Source: GCA-020352575 sp041635475 (lineage in GTDB: Bacteria > Actinomycetota > Acidimicrobiia > Spongiisociales > JAENVV01). From it: a stretch of 30,853 nucleotides of DNA. Below the pieces are notes generated by a model that was not told the origin of the DNA, ran no database searches, and saw nothing but the letters and a program-made list of their open reading frames with translations. Positions 23,915-30,853 of the stretch are shown in pieces. The DNA lies in the NCBI GenBank assembly GCA_041635475.1, contig JBFKVA010000020.1, positions 1 through 30,853 of the forward strand, in the 5' to 3' direction. How positions within the stretch are numbered: position 1 is the stretch's first letter; each line of letters begins with the position of its first letter. A program made the translations under genes and the position numbers.

Positions 23915-24439
23915 TCACTCGGTGCGAGTGATCACGTCCCCGAGGTGGTGGTGGAACTCGTGGCCCAGCCACCGCAGCCCGTCACCCACGGTTCCCATGC
24001 CCCAGTCGCCATGTTCGAACGGAGTCTCGAAGGTCACCAGCGATGTCGCCCCAACGAACATCTCCGTGGCCGACCGCAGCGACCACAGGCCCGGCACGGT
24101 GGGGAGCGACCGGTAACCGCGGGCGTCGGCGAGGACATCGGGGTCGAACCCGATCAGTCGCGAGCCCGGTTCGTCGGCAATCTGCACCCACCGCTCCGAC
24201 CAGCTCCGCATGAGGTCTGCCAGGTGCCAAAGGTAGGCGGTGGCGCTCCACGATCCATCGGCCGGCACCATCATCCCATCCTTGCCGTCGAGGGCCGTCG
24301 CGAAGCGGTCGGGACCGTCTGCCACAACGGCGAGCGCGTCGGCTGCCGGGGTCGACCAGTCATATCCACAGGCCGGGCACACGGCAGGAGGATCGCCGTC
24401 ATAGACCCAATCGAGAGCGCCTTCCAGAAAAGGAGTCAT
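23915..24439 (-). CDS. DinB-superfamily protein with N-terminal CxxC
   Basis: 174 residues. The four-helix DinB-like fold is suggested by His72 (AYLWHLADLMRSW) and HEFHHH (160-165), giving a His72, His160, His164 metal triad typical of the superfamily, whose members include thiol-dependent transferases. Family length is about 150-170. Before the fold is CPACGYDW (Cys21, Cys24), a half zinc-ribbon-like motif often seen in actinobacterial relatives. The gene is isolated: 51-bp palindromic repeats B and C lie directly downstream of its stop and 54 nt upstream of its start. Substrate unknown. Confidence 0.72.
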   Translation of the reverse strand: MTPFLEGALDWVYDGDPPAVCPACGYDWSTPAADALAVVADGPDRFATALDGKDGMMVPADGSWSATAYLWHLADLMRSWSERWVQIADEPGSRLIGFDPDVLADARGYRSLPTVPGLWSLRSATEMFVGATSLVTFETPFEHGDWGMGTVGDGLRWLGHEFHHHLGDVITRTE

Positions 24440-24493
24440 GCCGGGCGCATCATCGCTTCCCGGCGTGAGGGCGTCAAGAGGTCACGCCGAACC

Positions 24494-24544
24494 GTTTTCC
24501 CCCCTCGGTTGTCCGCCCCAGGCGGACGTGGGCGGTGGGAAAAC
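24494..24544. repeat. 51-bp palindromic repeat, copy C
   Basis: The best-formed copy. The outer arms GTTTTCCC (24494-24501) and GGGAAAAC (24537-24544) are perfectly inverted, and the inner stem GTCCGCC-CCA-GGCGGAC (24511-24527) is perfect with a 3-nt loop. It lies 12 nt beyond the stop of the oxidoreductase gene and 54 nt before the DinB-like start. Confidence 0.9.
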
Positions 24545-24556
24545 CCGGCAGCGCCG

Positions 24557-25540
24557 TCAGGTCGTGATGACGAGCTTGCCCACGGCGTGGCCCTCACCAA
24601 GATGGGCGAGCGCCTCTGCCGTCCTCTCGAGGGGGTAGGTCCTCTCGATGACGACGGCGAGCGCACCCGACTCGACGAGACCGGCCAGGAAGGCCTGGTC
24701 CTCGTGCGTGACCTGGGCGGTGAACCACGTCATCGAGCGGAGGCTGAGCATCGAAGCGGCCTTGCGGGCGAGCAGGTTGCGCATCGGGCCCAGGAGGGCG
24801 TGCTTGGGGCCGGTGATCGTCACGTTGCGGCCCGTGGGAGCAAGCACACGGCTCGTCGCGTACCAGCCTCGGGTGCCCACGTTGTCGAATAGCAGGTCGT
24901 ACCCTCGCTCGGTCCTCGTGTAGTCGTCCTGCGTGTAGTCGATGACCTTGTCGGCGCCGAGGGACCGAACCATGTCCACCTTGGTCGTGCTGCAGACCGC
25001 GGTCACCTCGGCCCCGAGCGCCTTGGCAATGCCGACTGCGAAGGTACCTACTCCCCCGGATGCACCGTTGACGAGGACGCGTTCGCCTGCCTGCAGGCCA
25101 CCGACGTCCCGCAGCCCCTGGAGAGCGGTGAGGCCGGCGAGCGAGAGGGCGGCAGCATCCTCGAAGCCCACAGCGCCGGGCTTGGGGGTGAGTCGCGCCT
25201 CCCGGGGCGTGGCGTATTCGGCGAACGCACCAGCCCCGATGTCGCCGAACACCTCGTCCCCGGGCACGAACCTGGTCACGTTCTCTCCCACCGCCTCGAC
25301 GACACCGGCCACGTCCGCCCCGGGGATGGGGTTCTTGGGACGGCGCCAACCAGCAACCGACCGTGCCATGAAGGGCGTCCCGGTGATCATGTGCCAGTCA
25401 TAGAAGTTGAGGGCGGCGGCCCTCACGCGGATGAGCACGCGGCCGGGACCCGGGGTCGGTCGGGGTACCGATCGCAGCGACAGGACATCGGGCAACCCGT
25501 ACCGATCCTGGACGATCGCCTGCATCATGGTGGGTGTCAT
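24557..25540 (-). CDS. Zinc-independent quinone oxidoreductase-like MDR protein
   Basis: 327 residues from ATG 25540; GAGAGG stands about 4 nt upstream. Two-domain medium-chain dehydrogenase/reductase of the NAD(P)H:quinone reductase kind. The GroES-like part holds AAALNFYDWHMITG (the family's N-x-x-D) and GADVAGVVEAVG, without catalytic cysteines or the structural zinc loop. The NADPH site is VNGASGGVGTFAVGIAKALGAEV, and CSTTK at the end of the second strand fits NADP. The C-terminal EGHAVGKLVI is characteristic. It probably reduces a quinone or an activated alkene; the substrate is unknown. It is divergent from the VOC gene, with TAGCGT (25574-25569, minus) as a possible -10 box. Confidence 0.88.
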   Translation of the reverse strand: MTPTMMQAIVQDRYGLPDVLSLRSVPRPTPGPGRVLIRVRAAALNFYDWHMITGTPFMARSVAGWRRPKNPIPGADVAGVVEAVGENVTRFVPGDEVFGDIGAGAFAEYATPREARLTPKPGAVGFEDAAALSLAGLTALQGLRDVGGLQAGERVLVNGASGGVGTFAVGIAKALGAEVTAVCSTTKVDMVRSLGADKVIDYTQDDYTRTERGYDLLFDNVGTRGWYATSRVLAPTGRNVTITGPKHALLGPMRNLLARKAASMLSLRSMTWFTAQVTHEDQAFLAGLVESGALAVVIERTYPLERTAEALAHLGEGHAVGKLVITT

Positions 25541-25627
25541 ATGGCCTCTCGCATCGCTGGTCCACCACACGCTAGGTGACGCCTGCAGGGGACCGCCTCG
25601 GGATAGGATCGGACCGAGGAGGTTCCC

Positions 25628-26005
25628 ATGGCGCGAGCGACCGGCATCGGCGGCGTGTTCTTCAAGACGGACGACCCACACGCGCTCACTGCTTGGTACG
25701 CGCAACACCTCGGACTCCCTGTCGACGACGAGGGCTACGTGGTCCTGCGGTGGGGTGGCCCTATCGAGGGCTCGACCGTGTGGGGGCCGTTCCCGGCCGA
25801 CACGACCGCCTTCGACTGGCCGGAGGAGCGCCAGTGGATGGTCAACTACCGGGTCGATGACCTGGATGCTCTCCTGGCCCAGCTGCGGGCGGCCGGCGTG
25901 GCCACCGACGTCGACACGTTCGAGGACGCCAACGGGCGGTTCGGCCACTGCTGGGATCCCGCCGGGAATCGCGTCCAGCTGTGGCAGCCCCATCCGGGGA
26001 TGTGA
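25628..26005 (+). CDS. VOC-superfamily (glyoxalase/bleomycin resistance-like) protein
   Basis: 125 residues from ATG, with GAGGAGG upstream and TAGGAT (25604-25609) as a possible -10 box. A pair of beta-alpha-beta-beta-beta units: GGVFFKTDDPHALTAWYAQHLGL opens the first, and VNYRVDDLDALLAQLRAAGV opens the second, ending in FGHCWDPAGNRVQLWQP, the family's metal-site strand (D-P-x-G-N-x-x-x-L-W). The first-strand His of typical metal-binding glyoxalases is not evident, so an enzymatic role is unsure. It converges with the SDR gene, 7 nt apart. Confidence 0.85.
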   Translation: MARATGIGGVFFKTDDPHALTAWYAQHLGLPVDDEGYVVLRWGGPIEGSTVWGPFPADTTAFDWPEERQWMVNYRVDDLDALLAQLRAAGVATDVDTFEDANGRFGHCWDPAGNRVQLWQPHPGM

Positions 26006-26012
26006 GGCCCTT

Positions 26013-26786
26013 CTACCGATCCGCGAACCGTTCGCTCACGAGGTAGCCCCCGTCCACCGGGAGGGCGATCCCGGTCACGAACGCGGAAGCACCGGACGCC
26101 AGGAAGACACAGGCGCCGACCAGGTCCTCGGGCCTGCCCCATCTCCCGGCTGGTGTCTTGCGACGGATCTCCTCGCCGATCGGGGCGTCCACCTCGTCGA
26201 CGGTCATGTCGGTGCCGAACCAGCCCGGGAGAACGGCGTTGACCTGGATGTCGTGGGGGGCCAGTTCGATGGCCAGCGCACGAGTGAGGCCCAGCACCCC
26301 GGCCTTGGACGACCCGTACCCGGCGAACTCGGGGGTCCCGTAGACGCTGTAGATCGACCCGACGTTGATGATCTTGCCACCCCTGCCGGCAGCCACCATC
26401 GCCCGCGCCGCATGTTGGGCGCACAGGAAGGACCCGGTGAGGTTGGTCTCGATGGCGGCGTCCCAGTCGTTTCGCGAGAGCTCGAGCACCGGGCCGCTGG
26501 CGACGACGCCGGCGTTGTTGACGAGGATGTCGATGCCACCGAGTTGGAGGACGACCTCGGCGACGGCCCCCTGCACGGCCTCCTCGTCGCGCACGTCGAG
26601 TGGGATGACGAGGCCGTCCTTCCCCAACTCGGCGGCGATGGAAGCGTTCTTCTCGGGATCGCGGCCGGTGACGGCCACTCGGGCCCCGACAGACCGGAAG
26701 CCCAGGGCGACGGCCCGGCCTAGCCCGCCGTTGCCGCCCGTGACGAGCGCAGTCCTTCCTTCGAGGGAGAACGACTCCAGCACCAT
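26013..26786 (-). CDS. Short-chain dehydrogenase/reductase (SDR)
   Basis: 257 residues from ATG 26786; AAGGAG is 6 nt upstream of this codon, while the preceding in-frame ATG at 26789 is only 3 nt from it. Classical SDR: TGGNGGLGRA nucleotide loop, TGRDPEK (Arg favouring NADP), LDVRD, NNAGVV, catalytic Ser in NVGSIYSVYG, then Tyr-x-x-x-Lys in YGSSKAGVLGL, and PGWFGTDM after the active site. Similar to gluconate 5-dehydrogenase or 3-oxoacyl-ACP reductase-like SDRs, but the substrate cannot be told. Divergent from the CoA-binding gene; TAGGCT (26851-26846, minus) may be its -10 box. Confidence 0.9.
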   Translation of the reverse strand: MVLESFSLEGRTALVTGGNGGLGRAVALGFRSVGARVAVTGRDPEKNASIAAELGKDGLVIPLDVRDEEAVQGAVAEVVLQLGGIDILVNNAGVVASGPVLELSRNDWDAAIETNLTGSFLCAQHAARAMVAAGRGGKIINVGSIYSVYGTPEFAGYGSSKAGVLGLTRALAIELAPHDIQVNAVLPGWFGTDMTVDEVDAPIGEEIRRKTPAGRWGRPEDLVGACVFLASGASAFVTGIALPVDGGYLVSERFADR

Positions 26787-26944
26787 CATCCACTCCTTGT
26801 TGGTTCGCGCCACGGGCTCTGGGGCAGGCGAAGCCCGGGCACAGGAGCCTACGACAGCCATACGACCCTGCGCCGGACCACCCCGGCACACCGCCCGAGC
26901 CACACTCCGCCACCTACCATCCGCCGCCCAAGCGAGGATCCTCA

Positions 26945-27358
26945 ATGACCGACGAGCAACTGGCTGAGATCTACCGGTCGACCCGCACGATCGCCGTGGT
27001 CGGTGCCTCCGCCGACGAGTCAAAGACAGCACACCGCATTCCCTTGTACCTGCAGTCGCAGGGGTTCCGGATCATCCCCGTGAACCCGGGAGCAACCTCG
27101 ATCTTCGGTGAACCAGCCGTGCCGTCTCTCACCGAGATCGCCGGCGGCGTGGATGTGGTCGACGTCTTCCGGCCGGCCGAGGAGGCATCCGGGATCGCTC
27201 GGCAGGCCGCCGCCCTCGGGGCCAAGGTGCTGTGGCTGCAGATCGGAATCGTGTCAGAGGAGGCAGCCCAGATCGCCCAAGCCGCCGGCATGGCCGTTGT
27301 CATGGACACCTGCATGGGTGCCACCCATGGCCGGTTGGTCGTCGACGGGCTCCTCTGA
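26945..27358 (+). CDS. CoA-binding domain protein (YccU-like)
   Basis: 137 residues, one CoA_binding_2 Rossmann-like domain. TIAVVGASADESKTAHRIP (14-32) and IPVNPGATSIFGEPAVPSL are the diagnostic segments, as in the CoA-binding part of succinyl-CoA synthetase alpha and in YccU. The C-terminal MDTCMGATHGRL holds the conserved Cys. A likely role in sensing or binding CoA or acyl-CoA is from the family only. Possible -10 TACCAT at 26915-26920; GAGG before the ATG. Confidence 0.87.
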   Translation: MTDEQLAEIYRSTRTIAVVGASADESKTAHRIPLYLQSQGFRIIPVNPGATSIFGEPAVPSLTEIAGGVDVVDVFRPAEEASGIARQAAALGAKVLWLQIGIVSEEAAQIAQAAGMAVVMDTCMGATHGRLVVDGLL

Positions 27359-27391
27359 CCCCGCACATCGAGGCCACTCGGGCCGATGCGG

Positions 27392-27411
27392 TACCATTCG
27401 ATTGTCGACAA
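27392..27411 (+). promoter_or_regulatory. promoter -10 and GntR-type palindrome before galD
   Basis: TACCAT (27392-27397) fits a -10 box; 4 nt on is the perfect palindrome TTGTCGACAA (27402-27411), placed over the expected transcription start, 14 nt before the ATG. TTGT-N2-ACAA is a common operator of the FadR/FCD subfamily of GntR repressors, many of which control aromatic or organic acid catabolism. No GntR gene is in the window. The ribosome site before the ATG is weak. Confidence 0.45.
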
Positions 27412-27425
27412 GAATGTGAACAATC

Positions 27426-28505
27426 ATGACACACGACACCGGTGTGCCCTGCATGGTGATGCGGGGCGGGACGTCCAAGGGAGCCTTCTTCCTGGCGGCC
27501 GACCTGCCGGTCGACGAAACCGAACGTGACCACCTCCTCCTTCGCATCCTGGGGAGTCCCGACCCGCGCCAGATCGATGGGATCGGCGGCGCCCACCCGT
27601 TGACGTCGAAGGTGGCGATCGTCGATGTGTGCGAGGACCGACAGGCCGACATCGAGTACCTCTTCCTCCAGGTGGGTGTCGATGATCGAATGGTGTCGGA
27701 CCGCCAGAACTGCGGCAACCTCCTGGCGGCCGTTGGTCCGTTCGCGATCGAGCGGGGACTCGTCGCAGCCGGCGACGGCGAGGTGACGCTCGGGATTCAC
27801 ATGGCGAACACCGATTCGTTTGCCCGCTCCACGTTCTCGGTGGCGGGAGGACACCCGGTCTACGCCGGGGAGACGACGATATCCGGCGTCCCGGGGTCGG
27901 CAGCCGAGATCCGTCTCGAGTTCGAGGACATCGCCGGCGGGACGACCGGGGCCCTGCTCCCTTCGGGGTCACTTGTGGACGTCATCGACGGGGTCTCGTG
28001 CACGCTCATCGACAACGGAATGCCGGTGGTGGTGCTCAGGGCCACCGATGTTGGCGTCACCGGCCACGAGTCATGCCCCGAACTCGAGGCGAATCGTGAA
28101 CTCCGGGACCGCCTGGAGTCCATTCGCCTCGAAGCGGCCCGTCGCATGGGCCTCGGGGACGTGACCGCCACGTCCGTCCCCAAGCTCACGCTGGTGTCGG
28201 AGCCCCGGTCGGGCGGAACCCTCAACACCCGCTCGTTCATCCCCCACCGGTGCCACGACGCCATCGGGGTGCTCGGCGCCGTATCGGTGGCGACCGCCGC
28301 CATCCTCCCCGGCACCCCAGCCGCCGGCCTCCTGGGGTCGGCACCGGGCGCGTCGATCGTGCTGGAACACCCGACCGGCACATTCGAGACGATCGTCCAC
28401 CTCGGAACCGGCCCGGATGCTGCGCCAATCGTGGACCGGGCGGGCATCATCCGCACCGCGCGGAAACTCATGGATGGCGTCGTCTACCCGAGGTCGTACC
28501 CGTGA
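27426..28505 (+). CDS. galD: 4-oxalomesaconate tautomerase-like PrpF-family protein
   Basis: 359 residues. PrpF family, two diaminopimelate-epimerase-like halves: PCMVMRGGTSKGAFF (8-22) is the family signature, QIDGIGGAHPLTSKVAIV follows, and QNCGN holds the catalytic-site Cys; the second half has PKLTLVSEP and MGLGDVTATSVPKL. GalD isomerises 4-oxalomesaconate between its tautomers in gallate/protocatechuate 4,5-cleavage; PrpF isomerises aconitate in the methylcitrate cycle. The next gene, overlapping by 4 nt, is a LigI-type lactonase whose product is 4-oxalomesaconate, which favours GalD over PrpF. Confidence 0.85.
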   Translation: MTHDTGVPCMVMRGGTSKGAFFLAADLPVDETERDHLLLRILGSPDPRQIDGIGGAHPLTSKVAIVDVCEDRQADIEYLFLQVGVDDRMVSDRQNCGNLLAAVGPFAIERGLVAAGDGEVTLGIHMANTDSFARSTFSVAGGHPVYAGETTISGVPGSAAEIRLEFEDIAGGTTGALLPSGSLVDVIDGVSCTLIDNGMPVVVLRATDVGVTGHESCPELEANRELRDRLESIRLEAARRMGLGDVTATSVPKLTLVSEPRSGGTLNTRSFIPHRCHDAIGVLGAVSVATAAILPGTPAAGLLGSAPGASIVLEHPTGTFETIVHLGTGPDAAPIVDRAGIIRTARKLMDGVVYPRSYP

Positions 28506-29377
28506 CGGCACCGACGATCCCCGGTCCCCATCCGAATCCGCACGCACCCCGCCTCGTCCGACTCCCCGACGGGGCCTGTGACGCCCACTGCCACGTGTTC
28601 GGCCCGGCCCACAGGTTTCCCTTCGCCGAGGGCCGCACCTACACGCCTCCCGATTCGGGGGTCGACCGGTTCCGGGTGCTCCAGGACCGGCTCGGGCTCT
28701 CGCGGGCCGTCTTCGTCCAGGCGAGTTGCCACGGAACCGACAACCGGGCGATGCTCGATGCCCTCGAACAGGGTGCGGGCCGGTACGCCGGCGTGGCCAT
28801 GATCGATCCCTCCTTCGGCGAGGCCGACATCGCTCGACTCCACGAGGCCGGTGTCCGGGGCACACGCTTCAACTTCGTCGCCCACCTCGGAGGCCCGCCC
28901 GACCTCGACGAGTTCTGGAGCATCGTTCGTCGCGTGGCCCCGTTCGGGTGGCACGTCGTGCTCCATTTCGACAGCAACGACATCCCTCGGTACTCGACGC
29001 TCCTGCACCGGGTGCCTTGCCCGTACGTGATCGACCACATGGGGCGGGTGTCGACGAGTGACGGGCTGGGCCACCCCGCCTTTCAGTCCCTCCTTCGTCT
29101 CATGGAGGACGACCGGGCGTGGGTGAAGATCTCGGGTGCCGAGCGCCTCACGGCGGGCGGCGCCCCACCGTACGACGACGTGGTCCCCTTCGCCCGCGCC
29201 CTCATCGACGCCGCCCCGGATCGGGTCCTGTGGGGCACGGACTGGCCGCATCCCAACGTCCGCCACATGCCCGACGACGGTGACCTCGTCGATCTGCTGG
29301 CCAGCTACGCGCCGGACGATGCGACGCTCCACCGCATCCTGGTTTCGAACCCGGAAACGCTCTACGACTTCTCCTGA
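28502..29377 (+). CDS. ligI: 2-pyrone-4,6-dicarboxylate lactonase-like amidohydrolase
   Basis: 291 residues from GTG 28502, overlapping the galD stop (GTGA). COG3618 amidohydrolase TIM barrel: CDAHCHVFGP with His29 and His31 after the first strand, VIDHMGR with His179, and WGTDWPHPN with Asp247. In Sphingomonas LigI the matching residues are His31, His33, His180 and Asp248, and no metal is needed. It hydrolyses 2-pyrone-4,6-dicarboxylate to 4-oxalomesaconate, the substrate of the upstream tautomerase. The two genes form a small catabolic operon. A related tricarboxylate or muconolactone hydrolase is the alternative. Confidence 0.87.
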   Translation: MTAPTIPGPHPNPHAPRLVRLPDGACDAHCHVFGPAHRFPFAEGRTYTPPDSGVDRFRVLQDRLGLSRAVFVQASCHGTDNRAMLDALEQGAGRYAGVAMIDPSFGEADIARLHEAGVRGTRFNFVAHLGGPPDLDEFWSIVRRVAPFGWHVVLHFDSNDIPRYSTLLHRVPCPYVIDHMGRVSTSDGLGHPAFQSLLRLMEDDRAWVKISGAERLTAGGAPPYDDVVPFARALIDAAPDRVLWGTDWPHPNVRHMPDDGDLVDLLASYAPDDATLHRILVSNPETLYDFS

Positions 29378-29401
29378 GCCTCAGGGTGTGCCGAGCCGGC
29401 T

Positions 29402-30250
29402 TCAGGCGGCGGAGATCGCCTCTCCGAGGGCGTCGAGGCGACGCCCGTCGAGGGGCCCGCGCCACGACCACACCACGACGTCCACCCCGGCCGCGAAGAA
29501 CGCGCCGGCGCCGTCGATGAGCTCGGCCGGATCGTCGTCGGGCCCGAAGGCGAGGTGGATGGAACGGGCGATCTCGTGGGCGGGACGGCCCACTTCCTCA
29601 CAGTGTTCATTGAGTGCCGCATTGAGGTCGGTCCACTCGTCCACGTCCTGCGGGAAGGTCATGTCCCATTGATCGGCGAACCGGGCGACGGTGCGTAGCG
29701 TGCGCCGGCGCCCCCGCCCACCGATGACGATCGGGATGCGCTCCTGCAGCGGCTTCGGCTCGCACCAGGCCCCCTCAAGATGGTAGAAGTCGCCGTGGAA
29801 GGTCGTTTCCCGGTTGGCGAGGAGGGACACGATGACCTCCATCCCCTCCTCGAACCGGTCTGACCGTTCCCGTCGTGTTCCCAGCCGGAGCCCGTAGGCG
29901 GAGGACTCCATCTCGTTCCACCCCGCTCCCAGGCCGAGGTCGAACCGGCCTCCGGCGATGTGGTCGAGCGTGGCGGCCATGTTGGCGGTCACGGCGGGGT
30001 GACGGTGGTGCATGCCGTTGACCATGCAGCCCAGGCGGATCCTGGTCGTGGCCTGGGCCAGCGCCGCCAGCATCGTCCACCCCTCGAGGTTCGGCCCGTC
30101 GTAGGGGGGTGCCAGCGGGTAGAAGTGATCCCAGTTCCAGATCGACTCGAAGATCCCGTCCATGGCGTCGGCGCCTTGCCAGATCGCCAGTAGGTCGGGC
30201 CACGAGACGTGGTGGGGCGGGGTCTTGAGGGCATGGCGCTGGGTGCTCAC
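29402..30250 (-). CDS. LLM-class (F420-type) oxidoreductase
   Basis: 282 residues from GTG 30250, with AGGAGG 9 nt upstream; the upstream open frame is inside the next gene. Luciferase-like monooxygenase fold: WNWDHFYPL after the first strands, TTRIRLGCMVNGMHHRHPAVTANMAATLDHIAGGRFDLGLGAGWNEMES is the cofactor-binding core of F420-dependent members (described by position about 65-115), then PIVIGGRGRRRTLRTVARFADQW. It likely uses F420 or FMN; substrate unknown. It is coupled by a GTGA overlap to the upstream dehydrogenase gene and converges with ligI. Confidence 0.87.
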   Translation of the reverse strand: MSTQRHALKTPPHHVSWPDLLAIWQGADAMDGIFESIWNWDHFYPLAPPYDGPNLEGWTMLAALAQATTRIRLGCMVNGMHHRHPAVTANMAATLDHIAGGRFDLGLGAGWNEMESSAYGLRLGTRRERSDRFEEGMEVIVSLLANRETTFHGDFYHLEGAWCEPKPLQERIPIVIGGRGRRRTLRTVARFADQWDMTFPQDVDEWTDLNAALNEHCEEVGRPAHEIARSIHLAFGPDDDPAELIDGAGAFFAAGVDVVVWSWRGPLDGRRLDALGEAISAA

Positions 30251-30853
30251 GGGGTGAATCCTCCTTGGTCGATCTCTGCTTCGAGGCTGGCCACGGTCGA
30301 CCTCGTCATCGTGGCCGGGACACCGAGTTCGACGAGGAGGGAGACGGCCGCCTCCATCTCGTCGCGCCGGCGTCGAGCGTGGGTTGCCGTCCCGTCCAGG
30401 AGTCGAACGAGGAACGCCTCGTCGGCCGCCTCGACCTGGTTGACGATGGTGGCCCACGTCTCATCGCCGAGCCCGGCGGCCGCGGCCGCCCGTGTCGACT
30501 CGAGTAGCACGGCGGCGAGGCCCTTGACGAACACACTCCGCAACAGCTTGTGGGTGGCCGCATGTCCCGGCTCTTCGCCGACGACGCCGATCTCCATGCC
30601 GACCGTTCGCATGCGCTCGGCGAACTCGGCGGCCCCCGGGCCGGACGCCAGGGTCGGGGTCCGGATCCCCCGTCCGGGAACGGGCGCCATGAGCGCCACG
30701 TCGGTGAAGACAAGCCCGGAGGCCGACGCCACCGCACCCAAGCGCCGCTTGAGGTCGGGTGGGCCGGTGGCGAGGTCCGCGTAGTGGGTGGCCGGGGCCA
30801 TCTCGGCCAGCGCCTGGTGGAGCGCCACCGGGGCGTCGGCTGCGGCGGTGACC
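30247..30853 (-). CDS. 6-phosphogluconate dehydrogenase-like NAD(P)-dependent oxidoreductase (5' end outside the window)
   Basis: About 202 residues are visible, reading in frame from the window edge (TAAADAPVALHQALAEM), so the start and the Rossmann GxGxxG loop lie outside. THYADLATGPPDLKRRLG, FTDVALMAPVPGRGIRTPTLASG and the following linker belong to the end of the NAD-binding domain of beta-hydroxyacid dehydrogenases, and GHAATHKLLRSVFVKGLAAVLLEST to a DUF1932-type C-terminal helical domain with the family's conserved Lys. Its stop overlaps the LLM gene by 4 nt. The substrate is unknown; a role in an aromatic or organic acid pathway near galD-ligI is only a guess. Confidence 0.8.
   Translation of the reverse strand, partial: VTAAADAPVALHQALAEMAPATHYADLATGPPDLKRRLGAVASASGLVFTDVALMAPVPGRGIRTPTLASGPGAAEFAERMRTVGMEIGVVGEEPGHAATHKLLRSVFVKGLAAVLLESTRAAAAAGLGDETWATIVNQVEAADEAFLVRLLDGTATHARRRRDEMEAAVSLLVELGVPATMTRSTVASLEAEIDQGGFTP

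Overview
The window is high-GC DNA (by eye well above 60 % GC) packed with short-spaced or overlapping genes, many starting at GTG. The gene content points to an actinobacterium: a DtxR-family regulator, a luciferase-like oxidoreductase of the F420 type, lipoproteins, and secreted proteins with long Thr-rich stalks. Those stalks suggest Acidimicrobiia or a relative; this is inference. No rRNA, tRNA, CRISPR array or transposase was seen, and no gene-free stretch exceeds 300 bases.

Layout. (1) 1-6607 (+): a surface/secreted module. It holds the tail of an upstream gene ending in a 15-residue repeat, a lipoprotein with a C-terminal discoidin domain, a 1417-residue exported and membrane-anchored protein with a metzincin-like domain whose first zinc histidine is Gln, and a small lipoprotein. 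(2) 6623-10588 (-): chrA, a beta-carbonic anhydrase, then a tightly overlapping pteridine operon folE, a PTR1-like pteridine reductase, folB and folK. (3) 10672-11790 (+): a zinc alcohol dehydrogenase. (4) 11794-13790 (-): dtxR, an FTR1/EfeU iron permease and a cupredoxin lipoprotein, an iron-responsive unit. (5) 14024-23860 (+): a complete respiratory nitrate reductase operon, cytochrome c, narG, narH, narJ, narI and two narK transporters, with a recognisable promoter and an operator-like inverted repeat. (6) 23915-27358: single genes (DinB-like, quinone-oxidoreductase-like, VOC, SDR, CoA-binding). (7) 27426-29377 (+): galD-ligI, two enzymes that meet at 4-oxalomesaconate in the protocatechuate 4,5-cleavage/gallate pathway, behind a GntR-type palindrome. 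(8) 29402-30853 (-): an LLM oxidoreductase coupled to a dehydrogenase that runs off the window.

Best leads: the Gln-for-His metzincin; three 51-bp palindromic repeats, one between divergent promoters and two bracketing the DinB-like gene; the Asp-Tyr-Lys pteridine reductase inside the folate operon; and the cytochrome c-first nar operon, whose direction (nitrate reduction or nitrite oxidation) cannot be settled from sequence alone.
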